Origin: Winogradskyella sp. | GTDB taxonomy: Bacteria; Bacteroidota; Bacteroidia; Flavobacteriales; Flavobacteriaceae | NCBI RefSeq assembly: GCF_013213835.1 | Contig: NZ_JABSSU010000003.1 | Location: 301,796 to 365,795 of the forward strand | Length of the DNA: 64,000 bases | Direction of reading: 5' to 3' | In this document: piece after piece, positions 44,280 to 52,876 of the stretch | How positions within the stretch are numbered: the first letter of the stretch is position 1 | How the letters are laid out: the number at the start of each line of letters is the position of its first letter | Position numbers and translations under genes: made by a program | Notes under the pieces: model-generated | Database searches by the model: none | What the model saw: only the letters and a program-made list of their open reading frames with translations | What the model was told of the DNA's origin: nothing

Positions 44280-45731
44280 ATGCGGAGCATACATTATTTT
44301 GTAATTTTTTTCCTTTTGTCAATAATCATCAGTTGTAAGGTTATCGAAGGTGACCAAACCAACTACGCCTACATTGGTGGGGAAATTATTAATCCAAAAA
44401 ATAATGACGTTGTATTGTACAATACACAGAGAGAAGTTGTAGACTCTATATCTTTGGATGAAGACAATAGGTTTATCTATAAAATTGAAAATCTAAAGCC
44501 TGGCCTTTATACCATTACACATGGTGGTGAATACCAAATGGTGATTTTAGAACCTCAGGACAGTATAATGTTTCGACTAAACACCTATGACTTTGACGAA
44601 TCACTTGTTTTTACAGGTAATGGTGCTAAACGTAATAATTACTTAATCAAAACATACCTAACTAATGAGCAAGATCAAATGCAATTGATTAAGCATACAA
44701 AGTTAGAACCCGAAGCCTTTAACGAATACATAGAAAGTCATAGAGAAAAACAACTCAATGAATTTTATGAATTTCTAGAGCATAATGATGAATCAGAATT
44801 CTTTAAATCTGTAATTGAAGACAATATCAACTACAACGCTTACGCCAATAAAGAGATTTATCCTTTTGCATATTTTGGCAACAACAAATTGATTCATATT
44901 AAAGACTTACCTGAAGATTTCTACGCTTACAGAAAAGATATAGATTACAATGCAAGACATTTAAGTCATTTCTATACATATAATCGTTTCCTGTTTTCGC
45001 ATATTGATAATTTAGCTACACATTCTTATTACAAGAAAAATAATTTTCATAGTGCGTTTGATAGACACTCTATGAGCTATAATAAGTCTAAGCTCGATTT
45101 AATTGATAGCATCATTGAAGATGAAACTATCAAAAATGAGCTGTTAAAATATAAGACGGCTGACTATATTAGTCATAATCATACAGAAGCTGAAGCCAAT
45201 GAAATGTTGGATTATTATGTTGAAAAAAGTTCAAATAAGAATGACATAAAGGCTATGACCGAATTGGTTGCATCCTTAAAATTACTGAGACAAGGTAATC
45301 CATTACCAAATTTGGCTGTAGTTAATTTTGACGAGACTGAACACAATTTGCCGAATATTATAACCAAACCTACAATTATTCATTTTTGGTCTTCAAACTC
45401 TAAGATGCAATATAGAAATAGTCATTATAAAGTAAGAGATTTAAAGTCACGTTTTAAGAATGTTGATTTTGTTTCTATTAATCTTAATAGAAACGACAGT
45501 GCATCTTGGAAAGAAATCATAGAAAACTATGATTTTCCGAAAACGTATGAGTATCGATTTAAAGATCCTGAAGAAGCAAAAAGAACGCTTGCTATAAATT
45601 ATCTTAACAAAGCGATTATAGTGAATAAGAATGGTATTATTCTTCACCCAAATGTTAACATCTATAAACCTGATTTTTCAGAGACCTTAGATAAATTGCT
45701 ACAAAAAAAGCACCTTATTGTTCAAAAATAA
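44280..45731 (+). CDS. DUF4369/TlpA-like lipoprotein without redox cysteines
   Basis: From the ATG at 44280 the protein has 483 residues with a lipoprotein signal ending in IIISC. The N-terminal 110 residues form a DUF4369-type beta domain (YAYIGGEIINPKNNDVVLYN, ENLKPGLYTITHGGEYQMVIL). A helical middle follows, and the C-terminal 140 residues resemble a thioredoxin-like TlpA domain (NPLPNLAVVNFDE, TIIHFWSSNSKMQYRN, VDFVSINLNR, AIIVNKNGIIL). In TlpA proteins the segment after the Trp is WCxxC; here it reads WSSNSKM, so both cysteines are missing. It probably does not act as an oxidoreductase. Confidence 0.82.
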   Translation: MRSIHYFVIFFLLSIIISCKVIEGDQTNYAYIGGEIINPKNNDVVLYNTQREVVDSISLDEDNRFIYKIENLKPGLYTITHGGEYQMVILEPQDSIMFRLNTYDFDESLVFTGNGAKRNNYLIKTYLTNEQDQMQLIKHTKLEPEAFNEYIESHREKQLNEFYEFLEHNDESEFFKSVIEDNINYNAYANKEIYPFAYFGNNKLIHIKDLPEDFYAYRKDIDYNARHLSHFYTYNRFLFSHIDNLATHSYYKKNNFHSAFDRHSMSYNKSKLDLIDSIIEDETIKNELLKYKTADYISHNHTEAEANEMLDYYVEKSSNKNDIKAMTELVASLKLLRQGNPLPNLAVVNFDETEHNLPNIITKPTIIHFWSSNSKMQYRNSHYKVRDLKSRFKNVDFVSINLNRNDSASWKEIIENYDFPKTYEYRFKDPEEAKRTLAINYLNKAIIVNKNGIILHPNVNIYKPDFSETLDKLLQKKHLIVQK

Positions 45732-45740
45732 GATGCTTTT
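45706..45740. terminator. Bidirectional terminator overlapping a stop codon
   Basis: Arms AAAAGCACCTTATT (45706-45719) and AATAAGATGCTTTT (45727-45740) pair with one mismatch. The hairpin overlaps the stop of the DUF4369 lipoprotein gene at 45729-45731 and can also serve the converging transaldolase gene. Confidence 0.75.
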
Positions 45741-45763
45741 AAAATTGTATTATTAGGTTTCCT

Positions 45764-46417
45764 CTAGTTTCCTTTTTTGTAATCCGCTAAGAATTTTTCT
45801 AAGCCTATATCTGTTAAAGGATGTTTTAACAACCCTGTAATAGAAGATAAAGGTCCAGTCATTACATCCGCACCTAATTTTGCACAATCAATAACATGCA
45901 TGGTGTGACGAACTGAAGCTGCTAGTATCTCTGTTTCAAAAGCATAATTATCAAAAATGTGACGTATTTCTGCGATAAGATTTAAACCATCTGTAGAAAT
46001 ATCATCTAAACGACCAATAAAAGGAGATACATAAGTCGCACCCGCTTTTGCAGCTAGTAATGCCTGTCCTGGTGAGAATACTAAAGTAACGTTTGTCTTA
46101 ATGCCTCTATCTGAAAAATATTTACAAGCCTTTACTCCATCTTTAATCATTGGAAGCTTAATAACGATTTGGTCATGTAACTCTGCTAAAGCTTCACCTT
46201 CTCTAACCATACCTTCAAAATCAGTAGAAATTACTTCTGCAGAAACATCTCCGTCTACAATATTACAGATATCTACATAATGCTTCATAATGTTATCTGT
46301 ACCAGTAATACCTTCTTTAGCCATAAGAGATGGATTGGTTGTAACACCATCTAAAATACCCATATCTTGAGCTTCTTTAATCTGATCTAGATTGGCTGTG
46401 TCAATAAAAAATTTCAT
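45764..46417 (-). CDS. Small (TalC/MipB-type) transaldolase
   Basis: The 217-residue protein belongs to the short class I aldolase group that includes transaldolase and fructose-6-phosphate aldolase. The N-terminus is [32 protein letters not shown]. The Schiff-base Lys is in [11 protein letters not shown], and [20 protein letters not shown] follows. The block [10 protein letters not shown] has Phe at the position where fructose-6-phosphate aldolase has Tyr, so transaldolase (sedoheptulose-7-P + glyceraldehyde-3-P) is the better call. It acts in the pentose phosphate pathway. Confidence 0.88.
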   Translation of the reverse strand: MKFFIDTANLDQIKEAQDMGILDGVTTNPSLMAKEGITGTDNIMKHYVDICNIVDGDVSAEVISTDFEGMVREGEALAELHDQIVIKLPMIKDGVKACKYFSDRGIKTNVTLVFSPGQALLAAKAGATYVSPFIGRLDDISTDGLNLIAEIRHIFDNYAFETEILAASVRHTMHVIDCAKLGADVMTGPLSSITGLLKHPLTDIGLEKFLADYKKGN

Positions 46418-46522
46418 TGTGAATTATATTTGTTTTGTTGTGTTTTTAGTTGCTGCGAATTTACAATATAAAGCAGGCTTTCAGTTTAATAACTTTTCAG
46501 AATATATTAACAAGCCCTTTAA

Positions 46523-47326
46523 TTAAAGTTTATAATGATTCATCAACATCTTTTCGTAAACTTTATCTGGAAGCACGCGTTTTAAAACAATAGAAAACTT
46601 CTGCATAAACGCACCTACCTTATAATGAATTTTTGGGGACTTGGTTTCAATAATTTTATAAATAGCCTCTGCCATTTGCTTTGGATCATTGCCTTCATCA
46701 ACATGCTCATCCATAGTCTTTAAAGAAAATCCATATTTCTCTTTATATGGAGAGTCTTCTAAAACTGGTGCATGATAGCGACCAGCAGCAATATTTGTGG
46801 CAAAATCACCTGGCGCAACATTTGTCATCTCAATATTAAAATCCTTTAGTTCCATTCTAAAAGATTCGGTAATGATTTCTAACGCACCTTTACTTGCACT
46901 ATAAACTCCTCTGTAGGGTAAACCCATATAACCTGCAATAGAAGTCACATTTATTATCATTCCAGAATTTTGATTACGCATGGTTGGTAAAACGGCTTTA
47001 ATAACGTTAATAGGTCCAAAAAAATTGGTTTCAAAATTTCGTTTGATTTCTTCGTCTGGGATTTCTTCTACTGGCCCAGTAATACCTGCACCTGCATTAT
47101 TCACTAAAACATCTATTCTTGATGCTTTCTCAACTACCTCAGATACACAAGATGCTATGGTTTCTTTTTTTGTAACATCTAAAGCCACTATTGGAAATTT
47201 GCTATTTGGGTAGTTTTTAGGGTTTCTACTGGTTCCGAATACTGTAAAGCCTTTTTCTTGAAGGTACTCGCCTACAGATTTTCCTATTCCTGAAGAACCA
47301 CCTGTAATTAAAACAACTTTAGACAT
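46523..47326 (-). CDS. SDR-family NAD(P)-dependent oxidoreductase
   Basis: The 267-residue classical short-chain dehydrogenase has the cofactor motif TGGSSGIGK (8-16), NNAGAG (76-81), Ser129 in INVTSIAG, and YxxxK as Y142-SAS-K146 in VYSASKGALE. The Arg of FGTSRNP after beta-2 suggests NADP(H). The C-terminus carries ANIAAGRYHAP-like and hydrophobic stretches and ends in KVYEKMLMNHYKL. The substrate is unknown. It is transcribed toward the transaldolase gene, 105 bases away. Confidence 0.9.
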   Translation of the reverse strand: MSKVVLITGGSSGIGKSVGEYLQEKGFTVFGTSRNPKNYPNSKFPIVALDVTKKETIASCVSEVVEKASRIDVLVNNAGAGITGPVEEIPDEEIKRNFETNFFGPINVIKAVLPTMRNQNSGMIINVTSIAGYMGLPYRGVYSASKGALEIITESFRMELKDFNIEMTNVAPGDFATNIAAGRYHAPVLEDSPYKEKYGFSLKTMDEHVDEGNDPKQMAEAIYKIIETKSPKIHYKVGAFMQKFSIVLKRVLPDKVYEKMLMNHYKL

Positions 47327-47414
47327 TATATTGTGTTAGGAGTTAGAAGTACGAAGTTAAAAGTATTTCTAAACAATTGAAGAATTAGAGATTTAAATTT
47401 AGGGTACAAAAAAA

Positions 47415-47508
47415 GGCAAGCTACCTACATCACACCGCTACGACCGCGTACCTTTGCTACGTTCCCGTCCTGGAGGATTAAGCAGGAGCTGGTTGTGTAG
47501 GACTTGCC
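47415..47508 (-). ncRNA. ffs: Signal recognition particle RNA, small bacterial type (4.5S)
   Basis: The - strand folds as one long hairpin: outer arms GGCAAG (47503-47508) and CTTGCC (47415-47420), then CCTACAC pairing with GTGTGATGTAGG. The apical loop carries the SRP signature CAGGACGGGAACGTAGCA, in which a GGAA tetraloop is closed by CG/CG pairs and the AGCA of the asymmetric loop is kept, compared with CAGGTCCGGAAGGAAGCA in E. coli 4.5S RNA. A T-run follows the 3' end (47408-47414). The RNA pairs with Ffh for co-translational targeting. Exact ends are uncertain by a few bases. An unrelated frame across this region is not coding. Confidence 0.9.
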
Positions 47509-47513
47509 GGCTG

Positions 47514-47543
47514 CAAAGATACAATCTTTTAATACTTTACCAA
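47514..47543 (-). promoter_or_regulatory. Promoter of the SRP RNA (TTG-N19-TATCTTTG)
   Basis: On the - strand, TTG (47541-47543), 19 bases, and TATCTTTG (47514-47521) match the Bacteroidota promoter consensus TTG-N19-21-TAnnTTTG exactly. The first RNA base lies about 5-7 bases downstream. Confidence 0.8.
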
Positions 47544-47596
47544 CCTTTTTTAAACCGATTTTTTTATAAATTGCCTCAAAATTATATGACCTTAAA

Positions 47597-48622
47597 ATGC
47601 AGTTATTTAAATATTTCATTCTCTTTAGTTTAAGTCTAACATTGATTAATTGTGGTGACACTAATAGCTCAAAACAAACAGGATTAAAATTAGACCTAAA
47701 TGGAAAATCATTTCAGTTAGGAGATACCTTAAAACTCTCTGTTAAAAATCCTAAAACTCTTGAGATTCAACAGATAGTCTACAAACTAGATGGTAATGAA
47801 ATTAAAGACAACGCCATCTTAAATGATGTCTCTTTAGGTAGTAAAACCTTAACGGCTTCTATAACTTATGGAGACAATACAGAAATACTATCTGAAACTA
47901 TTAAAATATTCAATAACGTAATACCTGCAATTTACACTTATGAAGTAGTAAATACGTATCCACACGACATTACCTCTTATACACAAGGTTTAGAATTTTA
48001 TAATGGTGAATTATATGAAAGTACAGGACAGTATAAAGAATCAAAACTTAGAAAAGTAAATTTTGAAACTGGTGAAGTCATCAATAACCTAAACCTAGAT
48101 GAAAACTACTTTGGTGAAGGCTTAACTGTACTTAATGATAAAATATATCAGTTAACTTGGAGAGCAAAACGTGGATTTGTGTATGATGTGAATTCATTTG
48201 AAAAACTAAGTACCTTCAACTACGGAAAAAGTAAAGAAGGTTGGGGAATTTGTAATGATGGTAAAACATTGTATAAATCTGATGGTACGGACAGAATTTG
48301 GTTATTAGATCCTGAAAATCTCACAGAAATTGGTCATATTGAAGCCTATACTGAAAAAGGAAAAATCCCAGCGCTTAATGAACTCGAATGGATTGATGGT
48401 AAAATATTCGCTAATATCTATCAAAAGGATGGTGTAGCCATTATTAATCCTAAAACAGGTGGTGTTGAAGGTATTGTAAACTTTAAACCTCTAAAAAAAC
48501 TTGTAACACAACATCCAGAATTAGATGTACTTAATGGTATTGCGTATCATCCAGAACGTAAAACCATATTTGTTACAGGAAAAAACTGGGATAAATTATT
48601 TGAAGTAAAAATCTCTAAGTAA
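47597..48622 (+). CDS. Glutaminyl-peptide cyclotransferase (glutamine cyclotransferase, PF05096-type), lipoprotein
   Basis: The 341-residue protein has a lipoprotein signal (LSLTLINCG, Cys19) and an N-terminal beta segment. It continues into the glutamine cyclotransferase five-bladed propeller: YEVVNTYPHDITSYTQGLEFY, ELYESTGQYKESKLR, YFGEGLTVLNDKIYQLTW, KEGWGICNDGKTLYKSDGTDRIW, NELEWIDGKIFANIY and LNGIAYHPERKTIFVTGKNW. These enzymes convert N-terminal Gln to pyroglutamate, protecting exported proteins from aminopeptidases. The pyroglutamate theme is shared with pxpABC elsewhere in this window. It is followed by a thioesterase gene. Confidence 0.9.
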   Translation: MQLFKYFILFSLSLTLINCGDTNSSKQTGLKLDLNGKSFQLGDTLKLSVKNPKTLEIQQIVYKLDGNEIKDNAILNDVSLGSKTLTASITYGDNTEILSETIKIFNNVIPAIYTYEVVNTYPHDITSYTQGLEFYNGELYESTGQYKESKLRKVNFETGEVINNLNLDENYFGEGLTVLNDKIYQLTWRAKRGFVYDVNSFEKLSTFNYGKSKEGWGICNDGKTLYKSDGTDRIWLLDPENLTEIGHIEAYTEKGKIPALNELEWIDGKIFANIYQKDGVAIINPKTGGVEGIVNFKPLKKLVTQHPELDVLNGIAYHPERKTIFVTGKNWDKLFEVKISK

Positions 48623-48629
48623 CAATACA

Positions 48630-49019
48630 TTGCAGATCTTTGAAAAAACAATAACTGTTTCAAAGGATGATTTAGACCAGCTCAATCATGTTAACAATGT
48701 ACGTTATGTACAATGGGTACAAGATATGGCAGAAGCGCATTGGCTGAAAAATGCTTCTGAAGATATACGAAACAGTTACTTCTGGGTTTTGGTTCAACAT
48801 ACTATAAATTATAAAGATGAAGCTGTATTAGGTGATGTTTTAAATTTAAAAACATTTGTTTCAAAGTCTGAAGGAATTACCTCAATACGACATGTTGAGA
48901 TTTACAACTCTAAAACCGGTAAGCATTTGGTAACCTCTGAAACCAAATGGTGTTTGATGGCTATTAATTCAAAAAGACCTACAAGAATCACTGAAGAAAT
49001 CGTCACGTTATTTCAATAA
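48630..49019 (+). CDS. Acyl-CoA thioesterase, hotdog fold (4HBT-like)
   Basis: The 129-residue protein has the 4-hydroxybenzoyl-CoA thioesterase-type hotdog fold: DLDQLNHVNNVRYVQWVQDM places the catalytic Asp/Asn motif, and WVLVQHTINYKDEAVLGDVL and ETKWCLMAINSKRPTRI follow. The start is a TTG at 48630, eight bases after the stop of the cyclotransferase gene; no ATG gives a full-length protein. It hydrolyses acyl-CoA, but the acyl chain is unknown. It is very likely cotranscribed with the upstream gene. Confidence 0.85.
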   Translation: MQIFEKTITVSKDDLDQLNHVNNVRYVQWVQDMAEAHWLKNASEDIRNSYFWVLVQHTINYKDEAVLGDVLNLKTFVSKSEGITSIRHVEIYNSKTGKHLVTSETKWCLMAINSKRPTRITEEIVTLFQ

Positions 49020-49095
49020 CTAGCTTACACAATAGAATGACGTTATCAATCTTAACTTGATTTAGATTCTATCAATACATCAAAACCAATTCATA

Positions 49096-49153
49096 GAGAT
49101 TCTGAAATAACACTTCTACAGGCTCAATGTGACAATTCAGAATGACAAACATT
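49096..49153. repeat. Nested palindromic repeat (module A inside module B)
   Basis: Arms ATTCTGAA (49099-49106) and TTCAGAAT (49136-49143) are the module B arms seen in tilS. Between them sits module A, CACTTCTACAGGCTCAATGT, then GAC (49111-49133). So the two modules that are tandem in tilS are nested here. It lies in the 244-base gap between the thioesterase and the next gene; the rest of that gap holds only an AGAATGACGTTAT fragment (49035-49047) of the same style. Confidence 0.7.
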
Positions 49154-49263
49154 CTTGTTTTAGTTCCTCAATCTAGTTAACATATATTTAGGTTAAAGTT
49201 TTATAAATGCACTAGGCTGAAGCTTTTTATTGTATTTAATTTACGACCATCAATCAACTATTA

Positions 49264-50061
49264 ATGCGTTATTTAATAACACTTACGCTTCTTATCAGCA
49301 CCATTTTTTATGTAAATGGACAAACCTTGAAAGGTAAAGTCTACGATTCAAAATCGGTAGTAAAAAACATTAAGGTGCGTAATACGACACAAAATAGGTT
49401 TACTGTAACAGATAAAAACGGTGATTTTGAAATTATCGCGAAAATAAGTGATACATTATCCTTTGAATCATTATTCTACGAACCGCTAACCGTTGAAGTA
49501 AAACAATTTCACTTAGATGATATCTCTGTTTTTGAAATAAAGAAGCTTGTTAGTCAATTAGATGAAGTAGAAATTAAGGCAGAACCTGAGCAACCCGTTT
49601 TTGAAGCTGAAACTTTTAATCAAGAATTCAAAGACATGATTAAGGAGGACATCAAAAAAAATCCTCATTTATACATGCCGAAAGATAGTTATGGAGGTGG
49701 CGTAAATTTACTCGCAGTAATAGACTTGGTTGCCAAACTTTTTAAAAGTAAAAAACCTAAAGTACCGGTCTATCATCCATTAACTTACGATCAATTAGAT
49801 TCACTTTTTACAAAAAGTTCTTTCTTTAACAAAAGACTGGTAAAAGAAGATTTAAAAATCCCTGAGAACAAAACCAATCTGTTTTTTGATTTTTGCAGTG
49901 CCAAAGGCATTAGCTCTGCCTTGCTCAAGGAGGATAAACAAATGGAACTGTTAGAAGAATTTGTAATCAATAGTGAACTCTTCCTAATGCTTATTGAGCA
50001 ATACGGTAAGGCCAAAGCTACTGAGCAAGAAGAATTAGGCGAAGAAACGAGTAAAGATTAA
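49264..50061 (+). CDS. Exported protein with carboxypeptidase D regulatory-like domain
   Basis: The 265-residue protein has a Sec signal (MRYLITLTLLISTIFYVNGQ). A CarboxypepD_reg-like beta-sandwich follows (TLKGKVYDSKSVVKNIKVRN, TVTDKNGDFEIIAKISDTLSF, KLVSQLDEVEI), the domain found at the N-terminus of TonB-dependent receptors. No receptor barrel follows; the rest is helical and acidic (MIKEDIKKNPHLYMPKDSYGGGVNLL, then LFFDFCSAKGISSALL). It may be a stand-alone envelope protein. The function is unknown. Confidence 0.75.
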   Translation: MRYLITLTLLISTIFYVNGQTLKGKVYDSKSVVKNIKVRNTTQNRFTVTDKNGDFEIIAKISDTLSFESLFYEPLTVEVKQFHLDDISVFEIKKLVSQLDEVEIKAEPEQPVFEAETFNQEFKDMIKEDIKKNPHLYMPKDSYGGGVNLLAVIDLVAKLFKSKKPKVPVYHPLTYDQLDSLFTKSSFFNKRLVKEDLKIPENKTNLFFDFCSAKGISSALLKEDKQMELLEEFVINSELFLMLIEQYGKAKATEQEELGEETSKD

Positions 50062-50089
50062 TTGTTACTCTATATAAGATGCATGCCTT

Positions 50090-50113
50090 ACTTCGGCAAG
50101 CTCAGCACAAGTC
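50090..50113. repeat. Solitary module A repeat
   Basis: ACTTCGGCAAGCTCAGCACA followed by AGTC is a variant of module A (CACTTCGACAG-GCTCAGTG). It lies in the intergenic gap between the carboxypeptidase-domain gene and the beta-helix lipoprotein gene. Confidence 0.55.
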
Positions 50114-50203
50114 GCAGTAATGAAAAATAACTATAAAATATTCTTCTTCATAATAAATCATAAGTTCAAAAGTTATATTTTTAGACCTTAATTTTTTGCA
50201 CTT

Positions 50204-51766
50204 ATGAAGCGATTGCTCTCATTTCTTATTCTTCTAGGCGTTCTTTTGTTTTGGAGTTCTTGTCGTAATGATTTTGAATTCTCACCGAGTACTGGTGACT
50301 TAAGATTTGAAAGAGATACAGTGTATTTAGATACTGTTTTTACAAACATTGGGTCTAGTACTTATAACTTAAAAGTATATAACAGAAGTGACGAAGATAT
50401 CGTTATCCCAACAATACGTTTAGAAAATGGCATCAATTCATTTTACAGACTTAATGTAGATGGCACCACAGGTTTAGAAGGAGAACAAGAAGGCAAATTC
50501 TTTGAAGATGTTGAACTTTTAGCTAATGATAGCCTTTTTATATTTATTGAAACTACGTACAATACAGACACTGAACCAATACCAACAAACGAATTCCTTT
50601 ACACAGATCGTATTTTATTTGATGCAGGTAGCAATCAACAAGACGTAGACCTTGTAACTTTAGTGAAAGACGCTATTTTCATTTATCCGAACAGAGATGA
50701 GGAAACTGGTATTGTTGAAACACTCACTTTTGATGTAGATGGTGATGGTACACCAGACGACACCACACTACAAGGACGTTTTTTAGATAATAGCGAACTT
50801 ACTTTTACCAATGAAAAACCGTACGTTATTTATGGTTATGCTGGAGTAAACGATGGTCAAACTTTAACCATGGAAGCTGGTGCACGCGTGCACTTCCACG
50901 CCGATTCTGGCATTATTGTAACAGATGGTGGTACCTTAAATATTAATGGAGCTTTAAGTACAGATCTAGATGCTTTAGAAAATGAAGTCATTTTAGAAGG
51001 CGACAGATTAGAACCGCTTTTTGAGGATGTTCCAGGTCAATGGGGCACCATTTGGTTATTTAATGGTAGTGCCAATAACACTATTAATTATGCGACAATC
51101 AAAAATGCAACCATTGGTATTTTATCTGAAGGCAACCAAACAGAGGACAAACTCAACATTACAAATTCTCAGATATACAACTCTAGTGGGTTTGGGATTT
51201 TAGGACGTGCCACTTCCATTACTGCAGAAAATGTGGTAATTAATAATTCTGGACAATCTTCATTTGCAGGTACGCTAGGCGGCGCTTATAATTTTACACA
51301 TTGTACTATTGTCAATTACTGGAATAGTAGTTTTAGACAATTTCCGTCAGTATTACTAAATGATTTTGTAGTTGACGAAAACAACACAGTGTTTACCAAT
51401 GATTTAACAGAAGCTAATTTTAATAATTGTATTATCTACGGTAATGATAATCCAGAATTATTGCTTGAAGATCAAGGTGCTGTCTTTAACTACAAGTTTA
51501 ATAATTGCTTAATTCGTTTTAACAATGATAATTTAAGCGGTTCTGGCAATTACGACTTTAATGACGACAACTTTTATGAAAATAATGTCTTTAACGAAGA
51601 TCCAGATTTTGAAGCACCTTTTGACAACAAATTGCGCATAGGTGAAAACTCTGGCGCCATTGAAATTGGCAGCACTGACTTTTTAATCAATGTTGATATT
51701 GCAGGAGAAACGCGTACAACACCACCAGATGCTGGTGCCTACAAGAGTGTAATATTCGAAGACTAA
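50204..51766 (+). CDS. Beta-helix-type lipoprotein (right-handed repeat, surface protein)
   Basis: The 520-residue protein has a lipoprotein signal ending in FWSSCRND. The first 150 residues form a beta-sandwich (LRFERDTVYLDTVFTNIGSS, IFIETTYNTDTEPIPTNEFLYTDRILF). The rest has the repeating short strands of a right-handed beta-helix (TINYATIKNATIGILSEGNQ, LNITNSQIYNSSGFGIL, NFTHCTIVNYWNSSF, ANFNNCIIYGNDNPE) and ends AGETRTTPPDAGAYK, a C-terminal motif of choice-of-anchor Q-type proteins. The role may be adhesion or polysaccharide binding; no catalytic motif is seen. Confidence 0.75.
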   Translation: MKRLLSFLILLGVLLFWSSCRNDFEFSPSTGDLRFERDTVYLDTVFTNIGSSTYNLKVYNRSDEDIVIPTIRLENGINSFYRLNVDGTTGLEGEQEGKFFEDVELLANDSLFIFIETTYNTDTEPIPTNEFLYTDRILFDAGSNQQDVDLVTLVKDAIFIYPNRDEETGIVETLTFDVDGDGTPDDTTLQGRFLDNSELTFTNEKPYVIYGYAGVNDGQTLTMEAGARVHFHADSGIIVTDGGTLNINGALSTDLDALENEVILEGDRLEPLFEDVPGQWGTIWLFNGSANNTINYATIKNATIGILSEGNQTEDKLNITNSQIYNSSGFGILGRATSITAENVVINNSGQSSFAGTLGGAYNFTHCTIVNYWNSSFRQFPSVLLNDFVVDENNTVFTNDLTEANFNNCIIYGNDNPELLLEDQGAVFNYKFNNCLIRFNNDNLSGSGNYDFNDDNFYENNVFNEDPDFEAPFDNKLRIGENSGAIEIGSTDFLINVDIAGETRTTPPDAGAYKSVIFED

Positions 51767-51785
51767 TTTTCTAGAGTATATTAAA

Positions 51786-52865
51786 ATGAAAAGATTCTTT
51801 CAAACTTTAATCATAATTTTCTTTCATTTAAATCCCACAATTAATAATGCTCAAAATCAAGATAAATTTAAATCTGATTGGCATTTTAGCTACTACATGC
51901 CATATGATAACAACTTAGCTCGTTTTAGTGAACCTATTATTAAGATGATTGAGGAAAATATTAATACAGATAAAATTTCTGTAAGTGTTCAGCTCGATGA
52001 CAAACAAACTGAGGGTTCTAGTAGATTTTTTATAACATCTAAAGGAACTCAAATTGAAAAAACTAAAGATGAATCATCAGATAATATAGAAACTTACACG
52101 AGGTATTTAAATTGGGTAGAATCAAAAGTCGATTACAAGAAACACGCAGTTATATTTTTAGATCATGGAGGAAAACTAAATGAAGTTTGCTTAGATGAAT
52201 TCCCTAATAATGGTTTTTTAACCATTTTAGAAATTAAAGAAGCCTATAAAGAATTATATAAATCAAAAATTGATTTACTTTTTTTCCAAGTTTGCACAAA
52301 ATCCGTTATCGAACCTTTGTACGAATTTAAAAACATGAGTAAATACACGATGGCTTCTCAGTTAGAACTTGGGGCACCAAATTATTATTATCCTGAGGTA
52401 TTTAAATATCTATCTAACAATGACAATGTTTCTTCAGAAGATTTGGCAAATAAAATCATGGAATACGAAGCTTTAAACATGTATAGCTCCTATACACTTT
52501 TAAATAATAAAAAATTTGGTCATTTCGCTAGAAAACTAAGGCAATTCATTAAGAAGTTAAATAGAAAAAAAATAAACACCTTAAACGATAAACCTATTAA
52601 ATACAGCTACTACCAAGAAGAATATTATGATTTAGTTTCTGTTATTAATAACATAAATCTTGAAAACGATAAAAGGTTAAGAAAACGTAGAGAGAAACTT
52701 GTTAGATATGTTAAAGAGAAACTAATAATTAAACATAAAACTAATCCCTATAAACCAGAAATGGAGATGTTTTCTGGCCTATCTATCTCAGGTGAAAATA
52801 AAACTGATTATCATAATATGACTCTTTATCATTTAACGACGATTTTGAGAGAGATGATAAACTAG
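51786..52865 (+). CDS. Clostripain-family (C11-type) cysteine peptidase
   Basis: The 359-residue protein has a Sec signal (MKRFFQTLIIIFFHLNPTINNAQ). The clostripain pattern is clear: DWHFSYYMPYDNNLARFSEP, ISVSVQLDDKQ, the catalytic His in HAVIFLDHGGK (His127), and the catalytic Cys in IDLLFFQVCTKSVIEPLYEF (Cys170), then YTMASQLELGAPNYYY. Enzymes of this clan cleave after Arg or are autoprocessing proteases. The usual activating cleavage site is not obvious. It starts 20 bases after the beta-helix lipoprotein gene, so the two probably form one operon. Confidence 0.85.
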   Translation: MKRFFQTLIIIFFHLNPTINNAQNQDKFKSDWHFSYYMPYDNNLARFSEPIIKMIEENINTDKISVSVQLDDKQTEGSSRFFITSKGTQIEKTKDESSDNIETYTRYLNWVESKVDYKKHAVIFLDHGGKLNEVCLDEFPNNGFLTILEIKEAYKELYKSKIDLLFFQVCTKSVIEPLYEFKNMSKYTMASQLELGAPNYYYPEVFKYLSNNDNVSSEDLANKIMEYEALNMYSSYTLLNNKKFGHFARKLRQFIKKLNRKKINTLNDKPIKYSYYQEEYYDLVSVINNINLENDKRLRKRREKLVRYVKEKLIIKHKTNPYKPEMEMFSGLSISGENKTDYHNMTLYHLTTILREMIN

Positions 52866-52876
52866 AATTGTTTATA

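Noticed and set aside
47425..47661. Open frame of 78 codons on the - strand across the SRP RNA
   Set aside because: It runs through a structured RNA with a clear promoter and terminator and has no protein similarity.
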